From Chlamydomonas reinhardtii (lineage: Eukaryota; Chlorophyta; Chlorophyceae; Chlamydomonadales; Chlamydomonadaceae): a DNA stretch of 64,000 bases. The notes under the pieces are model-generated. The model was not told the origin of the DNA. It saw only the letters and a list, made by a program, of their open reading frames with translations, and ran no database searches. Each line of letters begins with the position of its first letter. Position 1 is the first letter of the stretch. Location of the stretch: positions 5,067,356 to 5,131,355 of the forward strand of contig NC_057006.1 in the NCBI RefSeq assembly GCF_000002595.2, given 5' to 3'. Positions 40,915-52,241 of this stretch are shown here, piece after piece. Position numbers and translations under genes: made by a program.

Positions 40915-42663
40915 TCATGGCGTAGCCGCAACTTCCATGTGTGTGGGCAGTGCGTCTGCCAGCGGCGTCTCGACCGCATCTGCCGGACCCCTTGGTGTGT
41001 TCCGTATTGCGAGAGTGGCGGCAGGCGCGACAGCGGTGGCAGCAGTTTCCGCTTCGGTGTCGGCAGTGGCGGGGGCACTGGTGATTCCAGGGCCAGAGGC
41101 ATCAGAGCTGGCCCGCTGCTTCCGACTGACGGTGCCGGCATCGGCGTGCTGCTTTCCGGGGGACCTGCTGCGCGCGGCGAGCCGTCCACACCGCACCGGT
41201 GGCCGAGGCGCGAGACGCCATCATGCGTGCGAGCAGCCTTGACGCGATGCAGAAGGTCCCAAAAAGGCCGGCGGCTCCCGACCGGCGGCGTATCCGGCAC
41301 CTCTTCGCCGCCGCGAATCTGTCCGGCCTGGCTATTCCTACGAGGAGTGCTGGTGCTGATACGTCCGCGCGCTGGAAGCTGCTGGCGGCGAAGCATGGAG
41401 ACTGAGCCTGAGGGCCCGTCCACCGGCGTCGTTGCGCCGACAGCTACCAACATACCGTCGCCGAACGAGGAGCTTGCCTCCACCTGCTCAGTCTCCGGCA
41501 TCGCCAGGCGGCTGAGGCCGGCCACCAGAGCCAAACCCACGGACAACTTGTCCGTCAGACCATCACGCGCGATCGTGCTGGCGTAAGCGGCCTCGCTTAC
41601 GGTCACGGAGGCCGACAGCGTGGCGGCGGAGATTGGCACAGCTGATAGGCCGACAACACGCTCACGGCGGCGCTACGCCGTTGTTGCTCGGCCAGGCCCA
41701 CAGCCAGGTCCAGCACCTCCTAAAAGGCATTAGGCTGGGCTGGCTTGCGACCAACCCGCTGACCAGCGTGGCGATGGCGCTCAGTGCAACCTGCACTGCC
41801 AGCGGGTCCGCCGCGGCGCTTGAGTTGGCGCGAGGCAGCGCCGCCGTTACGCGTAAGCCAGGCGGCGCTGTTGGAGGCGAAGTAGGGGACGAAGGCGCGT
41901 CCGGGGGCGATGAAGGGGGCGCGGGTGGGCACAGCGGAGGACTCGTGCGGCTGCCGCTGCCGCACGCGCCGCCCGAAGTCACCACCAGCTCAGCCACGTT
42001 ATCGGCGGAAGGCACGCCGCCGCCGCCATAAGTGGCAGGGTCCGTTATGTCCAGCGCGCCGGCAAGAAGGCTGTAGCCGCTGCCGCCGAAGTACAACACC
42101 GCGCGCGCCCACCACCGAGCTGGCCCCGTTGCTGACAGAGACGCGCCGCTGCTGCTACTGCTACTGCTCAAGTTGGCGCCGCCGCAGGCAAACGCCACCG
42201 ACGGAGGCAGCGACACGCCAAACTCGCCGGCAGCAACCACTAGCAGAGAGTCCACCACGCGCGCCACGCCGCTGCGCAGCGTGCTGAGGCCTCTGGCCAG
42301 ACGTCGACAACGCAGCCTCATTCACGCCCGGCAGCTCAATCCCCAGCGCCACAGAGCACTGGCCGCCGGAGTGCCCAGCGGCGGCGGCGGCGGCTGCCAC
42401 GACGACGGCCGGCGGAGTCCCAGCGGCGGCGGCGGCGGCAGAGGCGGCTGCCACAACCGCGAATGACTGGGCAGCAAATCAAGGGGCAGCGTCGGTGTCA
42501 ACTGCCGTGTTAGAAATGAGGAATGGGCATCCGATAATGATAACGTATGTGCTTCAGGCAGCGCAGCGAGAAGGAGCAGGATCACCGGCAGGGCCTGGCG
42601 CCATTGTTGCGGCCCTCGCTTCCTGGACAACTCGCAAGCCCATGCAGGCATAGTCAGGGCCAC
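40915..42663 (-). CDS. Unresolved locus encoding a secreted-type Ala/Ser/Pro-rich protein, possibly decayed
   Basis: The minus strand opens at 42663 with a signal-peptide-like start (LPVILLLLAALPEAHT). Protein-like stretches follow in changing frames: CSVALGIELPGVNEAAL, then VVDSLLVVAAGEFGVSLPPS and FACGGANLSSSSSSSG, a Pro/Ser spacer (SPPDAPSSPTSPPTAPP), then EVLDLAVGLAEQQRRSAA, and finally TLAIRNTPRGPADAVETPLA up to a stop at 40915. Such Pro/Ser spacers are typical of volvocine wall or cell-surface proteins. I could not place introns that join these pieces cleanly, so the locus is either a gene with splice sites I misread or a degenerating copy. No family assigned. Confidence 0.35.
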
Positions 42664-42742
42664 CGTTACGCCGTAACCGGTTTAACGTTGCCCGCCCACA
42701 TGCGCCTCCCAGCCTAAGACGCTTGTCGTAGAAGGTGCTTAC

Positions 42743-44436
42743 CTAATTGGCAGCCTCTGCGCGTGGCTGCATGGCAGCGATGATGTCAAAATGCTGTTTC
42801 AACGTCCCCGGCTGTCCCGAGAAGTACGCCACTTCGCGTGGGCTGATCCGGCACTCCGCGGTTTTGAGTAGCTCTATGAACCGTGTCTTTTCGGCCGTAA
42901 TCCAGGGCCGCTTGCGGTCCGCTGCATATACAAGCACAAAAGGGCAGCATCCACCAGGTGTCAGACCTACAGCGCCTAAAAAGCTTGCCGTACGTACCAA
43001 AAACATAGCGGTGACGTGAACATTGAGCTTGGACCAACGCATTTACCAGGCGCCGTTATGCCCGGCACATGCATGCAGGACATGCTTGCCGCACACGACC
43101 AGGCCGGTGCTCACCCCACTGGCGTGGGGTGCCGTGCAGCTGCAAATCCAGTGGCAGGCGCTGGTGGCGCCGGCCCAGCCAGTGCACCACGCCCGCATCG
43201 GTCAGGTGCACACCTCGCGAATTCAGGCCCGCATCCTGCGTTTGGGATTCAGGCGCGCACGAGTTGGGCAGGTGGTAGCGTGCCTTCTCCTTGGCATGAT
43301 GTCACCTGGAGCATACCAAACGCCCCATAACTACGTCAGGGGGCAGCCGAAACAGCACTAACCAGGAAGTGGACAGTGCGGATGCTGTCCAGAAGGCGCG
43401 CGTCTGCTGGCGCTGCCGTGCGCGGCGCAGCACCCGTGGCCACCGCCCGAGCCGCCGCTGGCATGCAAACTCCGCCTGCGGACGACGGCACGCTTGACCC
43501 AGATGCGGCACCGGTGCTGGCGCCGGCGCCAGCAGCTGCGACGCCCGGACCCGCGCCTCCCGAGTTGGCGAGCGCCTCCTCGTGCCAGGCCATCTCCGTG
43601 AGCAGCTACGGGCAAAGTACCAACAACCAATCATGTCAAGCCCGACATCCATATCCTACTTCAGCATTACAAGCAATCGCTGCGTGGCGCCGCATGCTTG
43701 GACAGGATTGTGCCATGCCACACACCCTGTGTGGGCAGGCAGGGTAGTATGGACCGGCAGTGCTCTGTGCCCAGTGCCCCAGTCGTATGTACCGTATCAT
43801 GACGCTGACACCGTGGCATAGTGGCAGCGCAATTCGCCAAGACATGACGCTTCTCGCAGGCCTCGTACCTGGTTCAGCACCACGGCGCCCTTGCTGAAGC
43901 CCACCAGTTCCACGGAGGCCGCGACGTTAAAGCCGCTTGCCGCAAGGATAGCGCGGATGTGTGCGGCCGCACGGTACTCCTGCGGCTTGAAGCCTAGCGG
44001 CTCGCCTGTTGCTGTGGAAGCACAAATGAAGTTGCCGAAGCAGGCCTGGCCCGCAGACACCACGGTCGTGGGCATGACCCTGTCAGGGTAGCAGCGGGCC
44101 GTGCGGTAAGCGCGGAAGGCCGGGAGGGGTGCAGGGAGCTGGGCGAACTGCTCCAACCCGCATAGAGAGTATCCGTGCTGCCACAAGAGTTGTTCTGTAC
44201 CCATGCACTTACAGAAGAACCAGAGCGTCCGGGAAGTGTGCAGCCATGCTCTTTAGGTGCCCCTCGGGAGAGCAGCGCTCTAAGCCCAGAATCTCGCGCG
44301 TATCTTCATCAGTAATCTGGTCTCCCTCAAAGAAGACCACAGCTCGCGCGGGCGAGGCTGGCCCAGCACGCAGAACGTTCGTGTCACCAGACACACCAGC
44401 GACGCTCATGGTGGAAGCCATGGCTGTCAATTGCAA
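42743..44436 (-). CDS. C2orf69-like (UPF0565) alpha/beta-hydrolase-like protein
   Basis: Five exons: 44213-44436, 43869-44079, 43363-43605, 43115-43235, 42743-42921, giving 325 residues in one frame. Diagnostic blocks are AVVFFEGDQITDED near the start, LVGFSKGAVVLNQLLTEM (a GxSxG-type nucleophile elbow), LDAGLNSRGVHLTD, and the C-terminal ADRKRPWITAEKTRFIELLK. These align in order with human C2orf69 (PGD start, GFSKGCVVLNQLL, LDGGHSG, and RDPMRSWIGKEHKKF), as I remember that sequence. Human C2orf69 is needed for normal mitochondrial function, but its reaction is not established. An Ala/Gly-rich insert of about 60 residues follows the nucleophile block and is probably a disordered loop. The start at 44436 is uncertain; Met residues at 6 and 10 are alternatives. 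It is head-to-head with the NSE1-like gene. Confidence 0.85.
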
Positions 44437-44694
44437 GCCACGTTGTGGGCGGTGTGAAAGAAGCTTACGATGAGCGGAGAGTGAAACTTTCGCTTGGGCT
44501 GCACCACAGCTGTCATCAATCTCATCATCCTGCTCAAACTGCTTTGCATAAACATTGCTACAGTTTACATTGCATAGTTAGTATGCAAAACCAACCTGCA
44601 AACACGACGCTGACCTGATTTGAAAAACCTCGTGACAGCGTCCCGGGCTTAGCCGAGACGACTTTTGCGTCGCAGCTGAAACAGTTGGGAGGAA
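44437..44694. promoter_or_regulatory. Divergent promoter region, C2orf69-like / NSE1-like
   Basis: 258 bp between opposing start codons; AT-rich compared with its surroundings in the left half. No named element recognised. Confidence 0.5.
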
Positions 44695-46269
44695 ATGCCG
44701 CCTCGGCGGGGGAACGCGGCCGCGGGGGCGCGCGCAACGCAGGAGGCTCAGGGAGCCGACGAGGCAGGGCCCAGTAACAGGATACCCGAGTTCGTCACGT
44801 TTGCGCTCATACAAGCCATTATGGCTGATGGGTACAAGAAGGAGCAGGAGGTGAAGGTAAGTTTCGTGGTACGCCAAGAGCCGCGACAGGAGCAGCGTGG
44901 CAGCACGCGGGGGGGCGGGTTGTCAGCGGGGCGTTAGAGTGTGTGACACTCTACAGTTGACAGCGTCTACCGTTGCCCGCCCGCCACCCCTCGTCAACAC
45001 GACATCGCAGGTCATCGTGCGCAGGCTACTAAACAAGACCAGTGGTCAGTCATAGCGCGGTGGCATGCTGCGCAGTAGTGCTTGCTGATGCCAGAAAGCT
45101 CTGATCTGCAAGTGTGGCACACCAGGCAAACATGACTGCTGGTCATGTATGCCCACAGATGACTCGTACATGCAAGTCCTCAGCAAGATTCAAAATGACA
45201 TTCAATGGCTAGAAATGAATATCGAACGCATCAAGCTGCCGGTATGTGGTCAGGGACTGCATGAGATACTGCATTGCTACGGGCGTCTCACCGTGATGCA
45301 GTGTTGCAGACATGCTCACAACGATCACGGTTACCAACGCCGCGCATTGCAACGTGCAGATGAACAACGAGTGGTACCTCTGCTTGGTCAACAAGGTGCG
45401 AACCCTCTTATGCACTTACGCGGGGTTCTGTGTGTAGTCCGTGCATCACACTATTTCTGCCATTCAGCCCATTTCCTAGCATTGAATGCTCTTCTGTACC
45501 CCTTGCCTCTCGGCTGCCACCTGTCCAGGACGCTGACGAGGCGGCCAAGCAGATGGGCAGCTGCTTCACCATCGACCAGCTGGCCTACTTCCGCGCTGTG
45601 GTGAGATAGCCGTTGCGCGTGGCCGCTTGAGGGTGCATGAAGGGGAACGGCATGAGGAACAGACGGCCCCGGCAGCGTGCGCACAGCCCGCACGTGCGTT
45701 CAGTATGCGCAGAATCGGCTCTCTGCCAGCAGACACCCGCCCCAACTGCTGCTGCTGAGGCCTCTCGTACCGCACACTGGCTGCAGGTCGAGAAGATCGG
45801 GACGCACCCGCCGAGCGGCGATGCGCTGATTGCGGACGTGAACAGCATGGTGCTCAAGAACGTGGTGCCCATGCCCGCCTCGGCGGCAGCGGCTGGATCT
45901 GCCGGCGAGCCGGCCACGCAGCCGGCGGCGGCCCACGCGCAGAAGTCCAAGTTGTCGGTGGTGGAGCGCGAGGAGACGTTGCACAAGCTGGCGAGCCAGG
46001 GTTGGCTGTTCATGGCGCGCGAGGGCTACTACACGCTGGGGGTGAGTAGCGCCTCCGGGCGTATGAACGTCGATGTGTTTTTGATACTTGAACATATCGG
46101 CATCCATGCACGGGTACCTTGATGTCGTATGTGCATATTAACAGTCGCCTCTGCACCTTGCTCGTCGGCGCCACGTACGCAGCCGCGCACGCTGCTGGAG
46201 ATGAAGAGCCTGGTCCTATCCACGCTGTCGGACGAGGCGGCGCGGCGCCTGGAAAACGACTACATGTAG
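44695..46269 (+). CDS. NSE1: NSE1-like subunit of the SMC5/6 complex, no RING seen
   Basis: Seven exons: 44695-44856, 45011-45044, 45159-45248, 45310-45395, 45529-45600, 45787-46041, 46183-46269, giving 261 residues. Recognisable NSE1 features are ALIQAIMADGYKKEQE (first winged helix), YMQVLSKIQNDIQWLEMNIE, NNEWYLCLVNKDADEAAKQM followed by FTIDQLAYFRAVVEKI, and SQGWLFMAREGYYTLGPRTL (second winged helix, like WL..E..FTL..R in animals and fungi). NSE1 pairs with the NSE3 MAGE protein and NSE4 on SMC5/6 in DNA repair. The C-terminal RING-like C4HC3 domain of most NSE1 proteins is absent before the stop, and I see none downstream. Exons 2 and 3 end at unusual GTCAG donors; the exon 3 end is the least certain junction. 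TGTAA at 46320-46324. Confidence 0.75.
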
Positions 46270-48220
46270 CTAATGTCTTTGACGGGACTGGTATAGCGGA
46301 GCGCTAACTATGCATGGCATGTAAGGAGGTGGCGGATTGCCTGGTAGTGCAGTGCGCTGAAGGGGGCCCAGAGGTTGGGCATGAAAGCGGATACTGGTTG
46401 CTTGAGCGGAAGGTAGTAAGCGACGTGCCCGCAACGCGGCACAGTATGCACACATAAATGTCCAAGCTCGGTGCGTTTGGACTGGTTGGGGTGCCAGGCG
46501 GCGCATGTGTTCAGGCCGAGGGACTCTGGACGTTCAGTCATGCCCTCACGGCCCCCGGCTACGGAATTATCAGTCATACGGAACGAGGGGGGATACTTGT
46601 TAATGCAGCGCATGCAGTCCTACGGACTTTGCAGTGAAGCTATGTTTGGCGCTTTGACTCCAACCGTAACCATAACCGACCTGCATGTGCATATCTGCTT
46701 TACTGGGGCCTGGGGAGATAGGTTGGGGCTCGACTGGTTGGCAGTCTTCCCAGAATCCCACCCCACATCCCATTTGGTAAGGGTTGGTACCTTGGGTGTT
46801 CGGCGACAGCTAGGGCCCGGAAAGGGATGGGATTGGCAAGAACGCCCCACTGAGAAGGACGACTCCTTTGACCAAATTCCTTAAAATGAATGCGGATGTT
46901 ACTTAATATGGGCCCCCATCCTCCCCTGATCCTCGCCGCTCCCCAATTCCCCAAAGGCGCAGCTGCTGGGCTGTGTTCCATTCGTCCAGCGCCGGCGTGC
47001 TCACCAGTGCCGGCCTGCCGTGCGCGCGCGGCACGACTCTGCCTCCCCCCTTTGGCAAGCTTGTACCTGCAGGTTTTGGGCGGGGCTCAGCCAGTCAGGG
47101 TAGGGGCAGGTTCAGCGGTCAGAGTCATGAGTGGGGTCGGAGTCAGGGTCAGGGTCAGAGTCACGGCGCAGCAGCATGCGTACATGGCGCAGTCCGCACC
47201 AAAGGAGGCTCGCAGCCTTACCAGTGGGGCTCATTAGGGCGCGCTGGAAATACACGGTTGCCCAAGCGCAGTTCAGTGTGAGGCCGTGGCACACCGGCAC
47301 TGTATTCAGCGGCATCTGTCCATCTGCCCCAGGCCTCACTAGTGCTCCCTGAAACCCACTCTTCACAAACTTCCATATATAAGCGTACACATTGCAGTAC
47401 ACCTCGCTTTCGCGGGCCGCACGCCAAATGCCACGCACCCGAACACTTCTGCCATTGCATGATTGCAGCACACTTCAAGGCTTCAATCCCCGATGCATCC
47501 CCTCCATTATTGTCTCAAATCATTGCCTGGCAATCATAGGGCACGCAACGAAACCGGCCATAAGGACTTGCCCTCTTTCACCAAGGAACACATCCCGCCA
47601 CAGACACAAAGCGTCTAGACGCACAGGGCGAAGGCGGTCCCGTCACTGGATGGTGGCCGCTCCGTGCGGGTGGGGCGCGGCGCCTGGACGAGGGAGGGGG
47701 GGCTGGGGACCCCGGTTAAAAGCCGCGGACATGTATATTTCGGTGTTCAGTGACTGAAACCACTTAAACCCCGCATTGCCTGCAAGACATTTGCTGGCCC
47801 GGGATGCTGGCGACCCCGACTACCACACCGACACACGCCGCATCCGGTCATCTACCACAACCCGGTATTAACTCCAGCTTATGCCCATCGCATAGTGCCT
47901 CCAAAATGATGTCAAAAGCTGGACGATCACGTACACACAAGATCGCGCTCAACGTGTTTATCTCTGCAAATGTATGCACTGCCCTTCGGGTTGCATTAGG
48001 GCTATACCTTTGGTAAGAAGAACTCAGCTCCCTCCATCACCCACGCTGTCCCCTCATAAATCATGCATCAGTTCTGCATTCAGCCCACCAACATTGCACA
48101 TTCCATGTGCGCTGCTACTACTGCCCAACAGCTGTCACTAATCTGCGCAACTCCACAAAGCCAGTTTGTCAAGCCGCGACCCTGGTGCGGCCCTGCCGGA
48201 GGCCGTGATTCGCCGGGAGG
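46270..48220. other. Intergenic region between convergent NSE1-like and kinase genes
   Basis: Nearly 2 kb. It contains TGTAA at 46320-46324 (51 nt past the NSE1-like stop) and a short hexamer run of GGTCAG/AGTCAG units around 47112-47162. Open frames lack protein-like composition. No RNA gene recognised. Confidence 0.4.
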
Positions 48221-51181
48221 CTATAGGAGGCTGCGGTCCACCTTGGGCCACCAGAGAAGCTCCCGCCACGGCTGCACATTGAAACAGAGTTGGAAGTGTT
48301 GGCGGCGTTAGGAAAGCACGACAAGCAAGCAGCCCGCAGTTCGTATGGCGCGTGCACCGCCACCACGGCTCACTATGACTACAACATAAAAAGGCAGCCC
48401 CCTATGCACACCTGGCACGTGCCTAACTGCACCCCTGAACGAATGGCCGCACGGCCTTACCGTGTTGCTGGGCGGCGGCATTTTCTGTGACCGCAGCGCA
48501 CCCCAGTCGAAGCCGCGGAACCAGGGGTCCTTCATGGCCTGCGCCACTGTGGGCCGGTCGCGCGGCGACCAAGCCAGCAGTCGCCCCAAGAAGTCCTGTG
48601 GCCACGACGCCAGCAAGATAAACCTTATACCCAAGCAACCCGTCACAGGCATAGGTGCAGGATAACGCCAATAGCGGCGTAATGCGCGGCCGCTTGCGCG
48701 GTGGGTGCGCTAGCATTGCCTTCTCGCCTTACTCATACGCCCCGCCCACCTGCAGCTCGTGCGACCAGTGGCGGCTGAGCGGCGGCGTCCAGGAGCGGTT
48801 GGGCGGCCCCGCCACGCCCGCCGGCAGCGAGCCCGTCAGCAGCGAGAACAGGCAGGCGCCCACGGACCACATGTCGGCGGACAGGTCATAGCCGGCCTCG
48901 TCGCGGTTCTGGCACTCGGGCGCCATGTGGCCTGAAGCCAGGCCGCGTGGTAGAAGGCAAGAAGGCAGCAAAGCGTTTGGGAAGGAGGGTCAACCACCTC
49001 GACCGATACCGTACAAAGGGTGGCGTTGGCCAACCCAGGTCTTTGGAACGAGCCCCATGTGCGGGGACGATGGTAAGGAGGATGCGCACCTGGACTGCCC
49101 ACGCGAGAGGTGAGGCGGCCGTTCGGCACCGTGCTGAGGTCCACGGCGGTGCCCAGGTCGCCCACAATGGCGTAGCCGTTGCCCAGCAGCAGGAGGTTGG
49201 CCAGCTTCAGGTCCTAAGGGGGGAAGGGAGTCCGGGCCGGGTGGGCACTGATTAACATCATTCGCGTCGCTGCCTGCAAGTTGCCGTTAAGCTAAAGGAT
49301 TTGACACCTGAAGACGCCGAGCCCTAACTCAAGACTCACCCGGTGCACAGTGTTGAGGCGGCAGTGCAGATGCTCCAGCGCCAGCAGCAGGCAGCCCACA
49401 TAGAACCGGGACGCATCCTCGCAGATCACCGGATGCGAACTGGTGCCAGTGTTCTGCTTCCCCTGTCGGGCCAACCCACAAGAAATGATGACGTGCTCAT
49501 GGTGTGGCGAAGCAGTGGCGGTGGAGCCTAAGGCGGCGTATGGCGGGCCCCAACCCCGCGTCATCCACGCCAACGCCGCTGCAGACCGCAACGGGCCAAG
49601 CTCCCCTGGCAAGGCACTTCCTGCCCCGCCCGGCACAAGCAGTCCCGCCGCACCTGCGCCGTGTTCTTTGCGAGCTGCAGCTGCACCAGGCGCCGCAGGT
49701 CGCCGCAACGCGCCCACCCGACCAGCAGCGTGTACATCGTGGGCGCATTGGGGCCGCCACGAGCCTGTGCGCCCTCGCCTCCAGCCGCCGCTCCCCAGCC
49801 CATCGTGCCGCCACCCGTGCCCACGCCCAGGCCCGTGGCTCCAAATCCCGTGCCGCCGTACATCTCCAAGATCTCCATGGAGCCCCGCCGAAGGCCTTGC
49901 CGGGCCTGCAAGCCGCCGGCTGTTGGGCTATCAAGCCCGCATGTGCCAATCGTGCCGCCGCCGCCGTGGCCGTATGCCCAGCCTCCTCCATAAGCACTTG
50001 CCGCCGCGCTCACCATCCCCGCTGAGTCCCAGCCACCTGTCACGCCGGTGCCCATGATGAAGGAGCCTTGGCTGGCCAAGGAAAAGCTGCTGCGCCTCGC
50101 TTCGGATGTCGACGCCATTCGCTGCCGCAACTGCTGTTCCACGTCGCTTCCGTTGCCGCCGCCCCGCCACTGCTCCCAGGCCTGGTAGCCAGGGCTATGG
50201 CTGCCAGGCATGTTCGAGTGCGGAAAGCCGCCACTACCCATGTGGGTTAGATTGAGTTGACCGCTATGCCGGCTGGCCAGGTGAACCCCGCCCCCGCCAG
50301 CCCAGGCGCCGCCGCTCGCGCTTTCCGTCCCTGTGCTGTCTAGAAGCGAGCCGCCACCAAATGCCCCCAGCTCGTAGCTGTGGAGGCTGGCACGGCCCTG
50401 CGCCATGCCGTGTGGTGAGGCAAAGCTGCCGCTGCGGCTGAGGCCGCCGCCCTCAAAGGATGCCTTTGCAGCCGCGACAAAGGTGCTGGCGCTAGCACCG
50501 CTTGGCAAGCCGCCGCCTCCACTGGTGCATGGTACATCCTCCAAGGGGTTATACTGTTTGAGGGGCAGGCGCCAACCGCAGGGCGAGCTCAGCCGTGAGG
50601 CAATAGCTAGCCTCCGACCAGCGGTGCATGCAAGCCTTCTTAGCCTGTCCCATCTTTTTCTTCCCCAGCTTGCAGCCCGTTGCCCTGTGTTCCCACATGC
50701 CGGCCCGCCAGGTATCCCGCCGCGCCCTCTCACCTGTATGACGCTGAGCAGCTGCATGATGAAGGCGCAGTCGGCGCAGCGGCGCAGCAGCTCCGCCTCC
50801 TTGAGCGATGCCTTCATGCGCGGGTCGTTGGCCGGCAGATAGCAGCTCTTGGCCGCAGCCAGGAGCTGGCTGCCATCAGGCGCGCCGTGCACCTACAAGG
50901 CAGCAGGCCAGTGTGCACACCCTGTTCGACACGCCCCCGGCCGGTCTGCCTTGGCTCTCTGTCGCCCTGCCATGATGGGACAGATAACAGGTGCCCATAA
51001 GCAGGGGCTGGCGAGATCTCTTCGCCTATGCACGGTAAACACTGTGTGCCGGCCCGCCATCCCGCACCCACTGCCGTGCCCGCTCACCGCCACCAGGTCT
51101 ACGCTGCAGCAGGCGCCGAGGCCCAGATGCGCGACGTGCACCACGTTGTCGCGCGGGATGTGCTGCAGCGTGCTCTGCGCG

Positions 51182-51225
<44 letters not shown>

Positions 51226-51853
51226 ACGCAGGGCTTCGCTTTGTTGTTCTTAACACACGTACGCAGCAGTGTTTGGCATCGCCCAGATAGCGGAGGTGGA
51301 AGAAGACATGCGTAAAGGCAAGGCCCTTGGCGACGGGGGCGTTCAAGAGTGAGCTGCACCCACCCGCGAGCTACCATCCGCCATGACAGCGGTGTGCAGC
51401 AAGTCCATGACCTCGTCATAGTCGCCGTACATGCCATAGAAAGGGCTGACAGGCTGCAGCACTTGAGGCGGCAGCATGGCGTCCAGCTCGGCGTCGGAGT
51501 ACGGGAACACGCCGTCCGCTCCGTTCCAGCCACCCCCGTCGTCGCCACCCGACAGGTCCACGCTGCCGCGTGGGTTTGCGGGCGGCTGCAGGCATGGATG
51601 GGATGCGGGACAGAGGCAAGGCGGTCGGGTGTGAGCGGTTGGCCGCACGCCTTGACAGGTAACCCCGCTTGCTGGCGCACCGAGCCGTGGCGTGCCCGAG
51701 TCATCAGTCGCTCACCTTCCAACTTCCCCTGGCAAATGCGTTGGCTGTTGATAGCTTCAGCAGCGCGTTCTGCATTTTGCCTCGCCCGCCCGGTGAAGCG
51801 GGGAGCTGGTGGTCGCCCGAACCGACGTCCACGGACTTCCTTCGTAAGCTCAT
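48221..51853 (-). CDS. Protein kinase with about 260-residue insert between N-lobe and hinge
   Basis: Ten exons: 51716-51853, 51364-51585, 51088-51174, 50734-50892, 49654-50553, 49340-49417, 49090-49213, 48750-48931, 48461-48595, 48221-48271, giving 691 residues. An N-terminal region of about 128 residues precedes the kinase domain: Gly loop LGLGACCSV (about 137-145), LLAAAKSC with the ATP-binding Lys (164), LKEAELLRR (helix C Glu), hinge region MYTLLVGWARCGDLRRL, EHLH...VHR|DLKLANLLL (HRDLKxxN), DLG at about 547-549 in place of DFG, GSPGHMAPE, and DMWSVGACLFSLLTG. Catalytic Lys, Asp and Asn are present, so activity is expected. One 900-nt exon encodes a Gly/Ser-rich insert between the helix C/beta-4 region and the hinge. 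The subfamily is unclear; AGC-like or plant-algal specific are both possible. The last exon (16 residues, PWRELLWWPKVDRSLL) is inferred from phase only. Confidence 0.82.
51183..51223. repeat. (CA)n microsatellite next to a kinase-gene acceptor
   Basis: About 20 CA units on the plus strand, read as (GT)n on the coding strand. They end only a few bases before the acceptor of exon 3 (51174), so the repeat occupies the place of the polypyrimidine tract. Confidence 0.95.
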
Positions 51854-52241
51854 CTTGTTGCGCTTTACAGGGCGCCTATCTGGTAGTGTCCTGGTGCTGA
51901 GTAGCCATAGGCCCCGGCTAGGGGCTAAAGAAACGGCATGTGCATGCTGAGCGCCTCAGCGCAACTAAAACTCTAACGCTATGTGCAGAGCGAGATGTGA
52001 GATTTTCATATACCTTAGCCTTAGCAAGAAGACGGTGCCACGGCGGGCGCGACCGGCACCAATGTTCTCTGCATGCGGAGACCACCCAGTTTGGATTTCG
52101 GCTTGCTCCGAGTACTTGTTGCAATACTTATTACAAATTATGCTTGACTGATACTCTCTTTGCTGTGACTGCTCTCCTCGCGGCCTCCAAACATAAGACT
52201 CACGAACACTGCTCGTTTCTGCAGTTGACTTCACCGGTAAA
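51854..52241. promoter_or_regulatory. Divergent promoter region, kinase / four-TM protein
   Basis: 388 bp between opposing start codons, with markedly lower GC than the flanking exons. No specific element recognised. Confidence 0.5.

Noticed and set aside
42743-44212. Joining the first C2orf69-like exon to the frame at 44204 directly
   Set aside because: It would need an intron of under 30 nt or a frame error; the acceptor at 44080 is in phase and gives a continuous family-like sequence.
51072-51250. Proteins with long Cys-Val or Thr-His runs near 51.2 kb
   Set aside because: They are translations of the (CA)n microsatellite.
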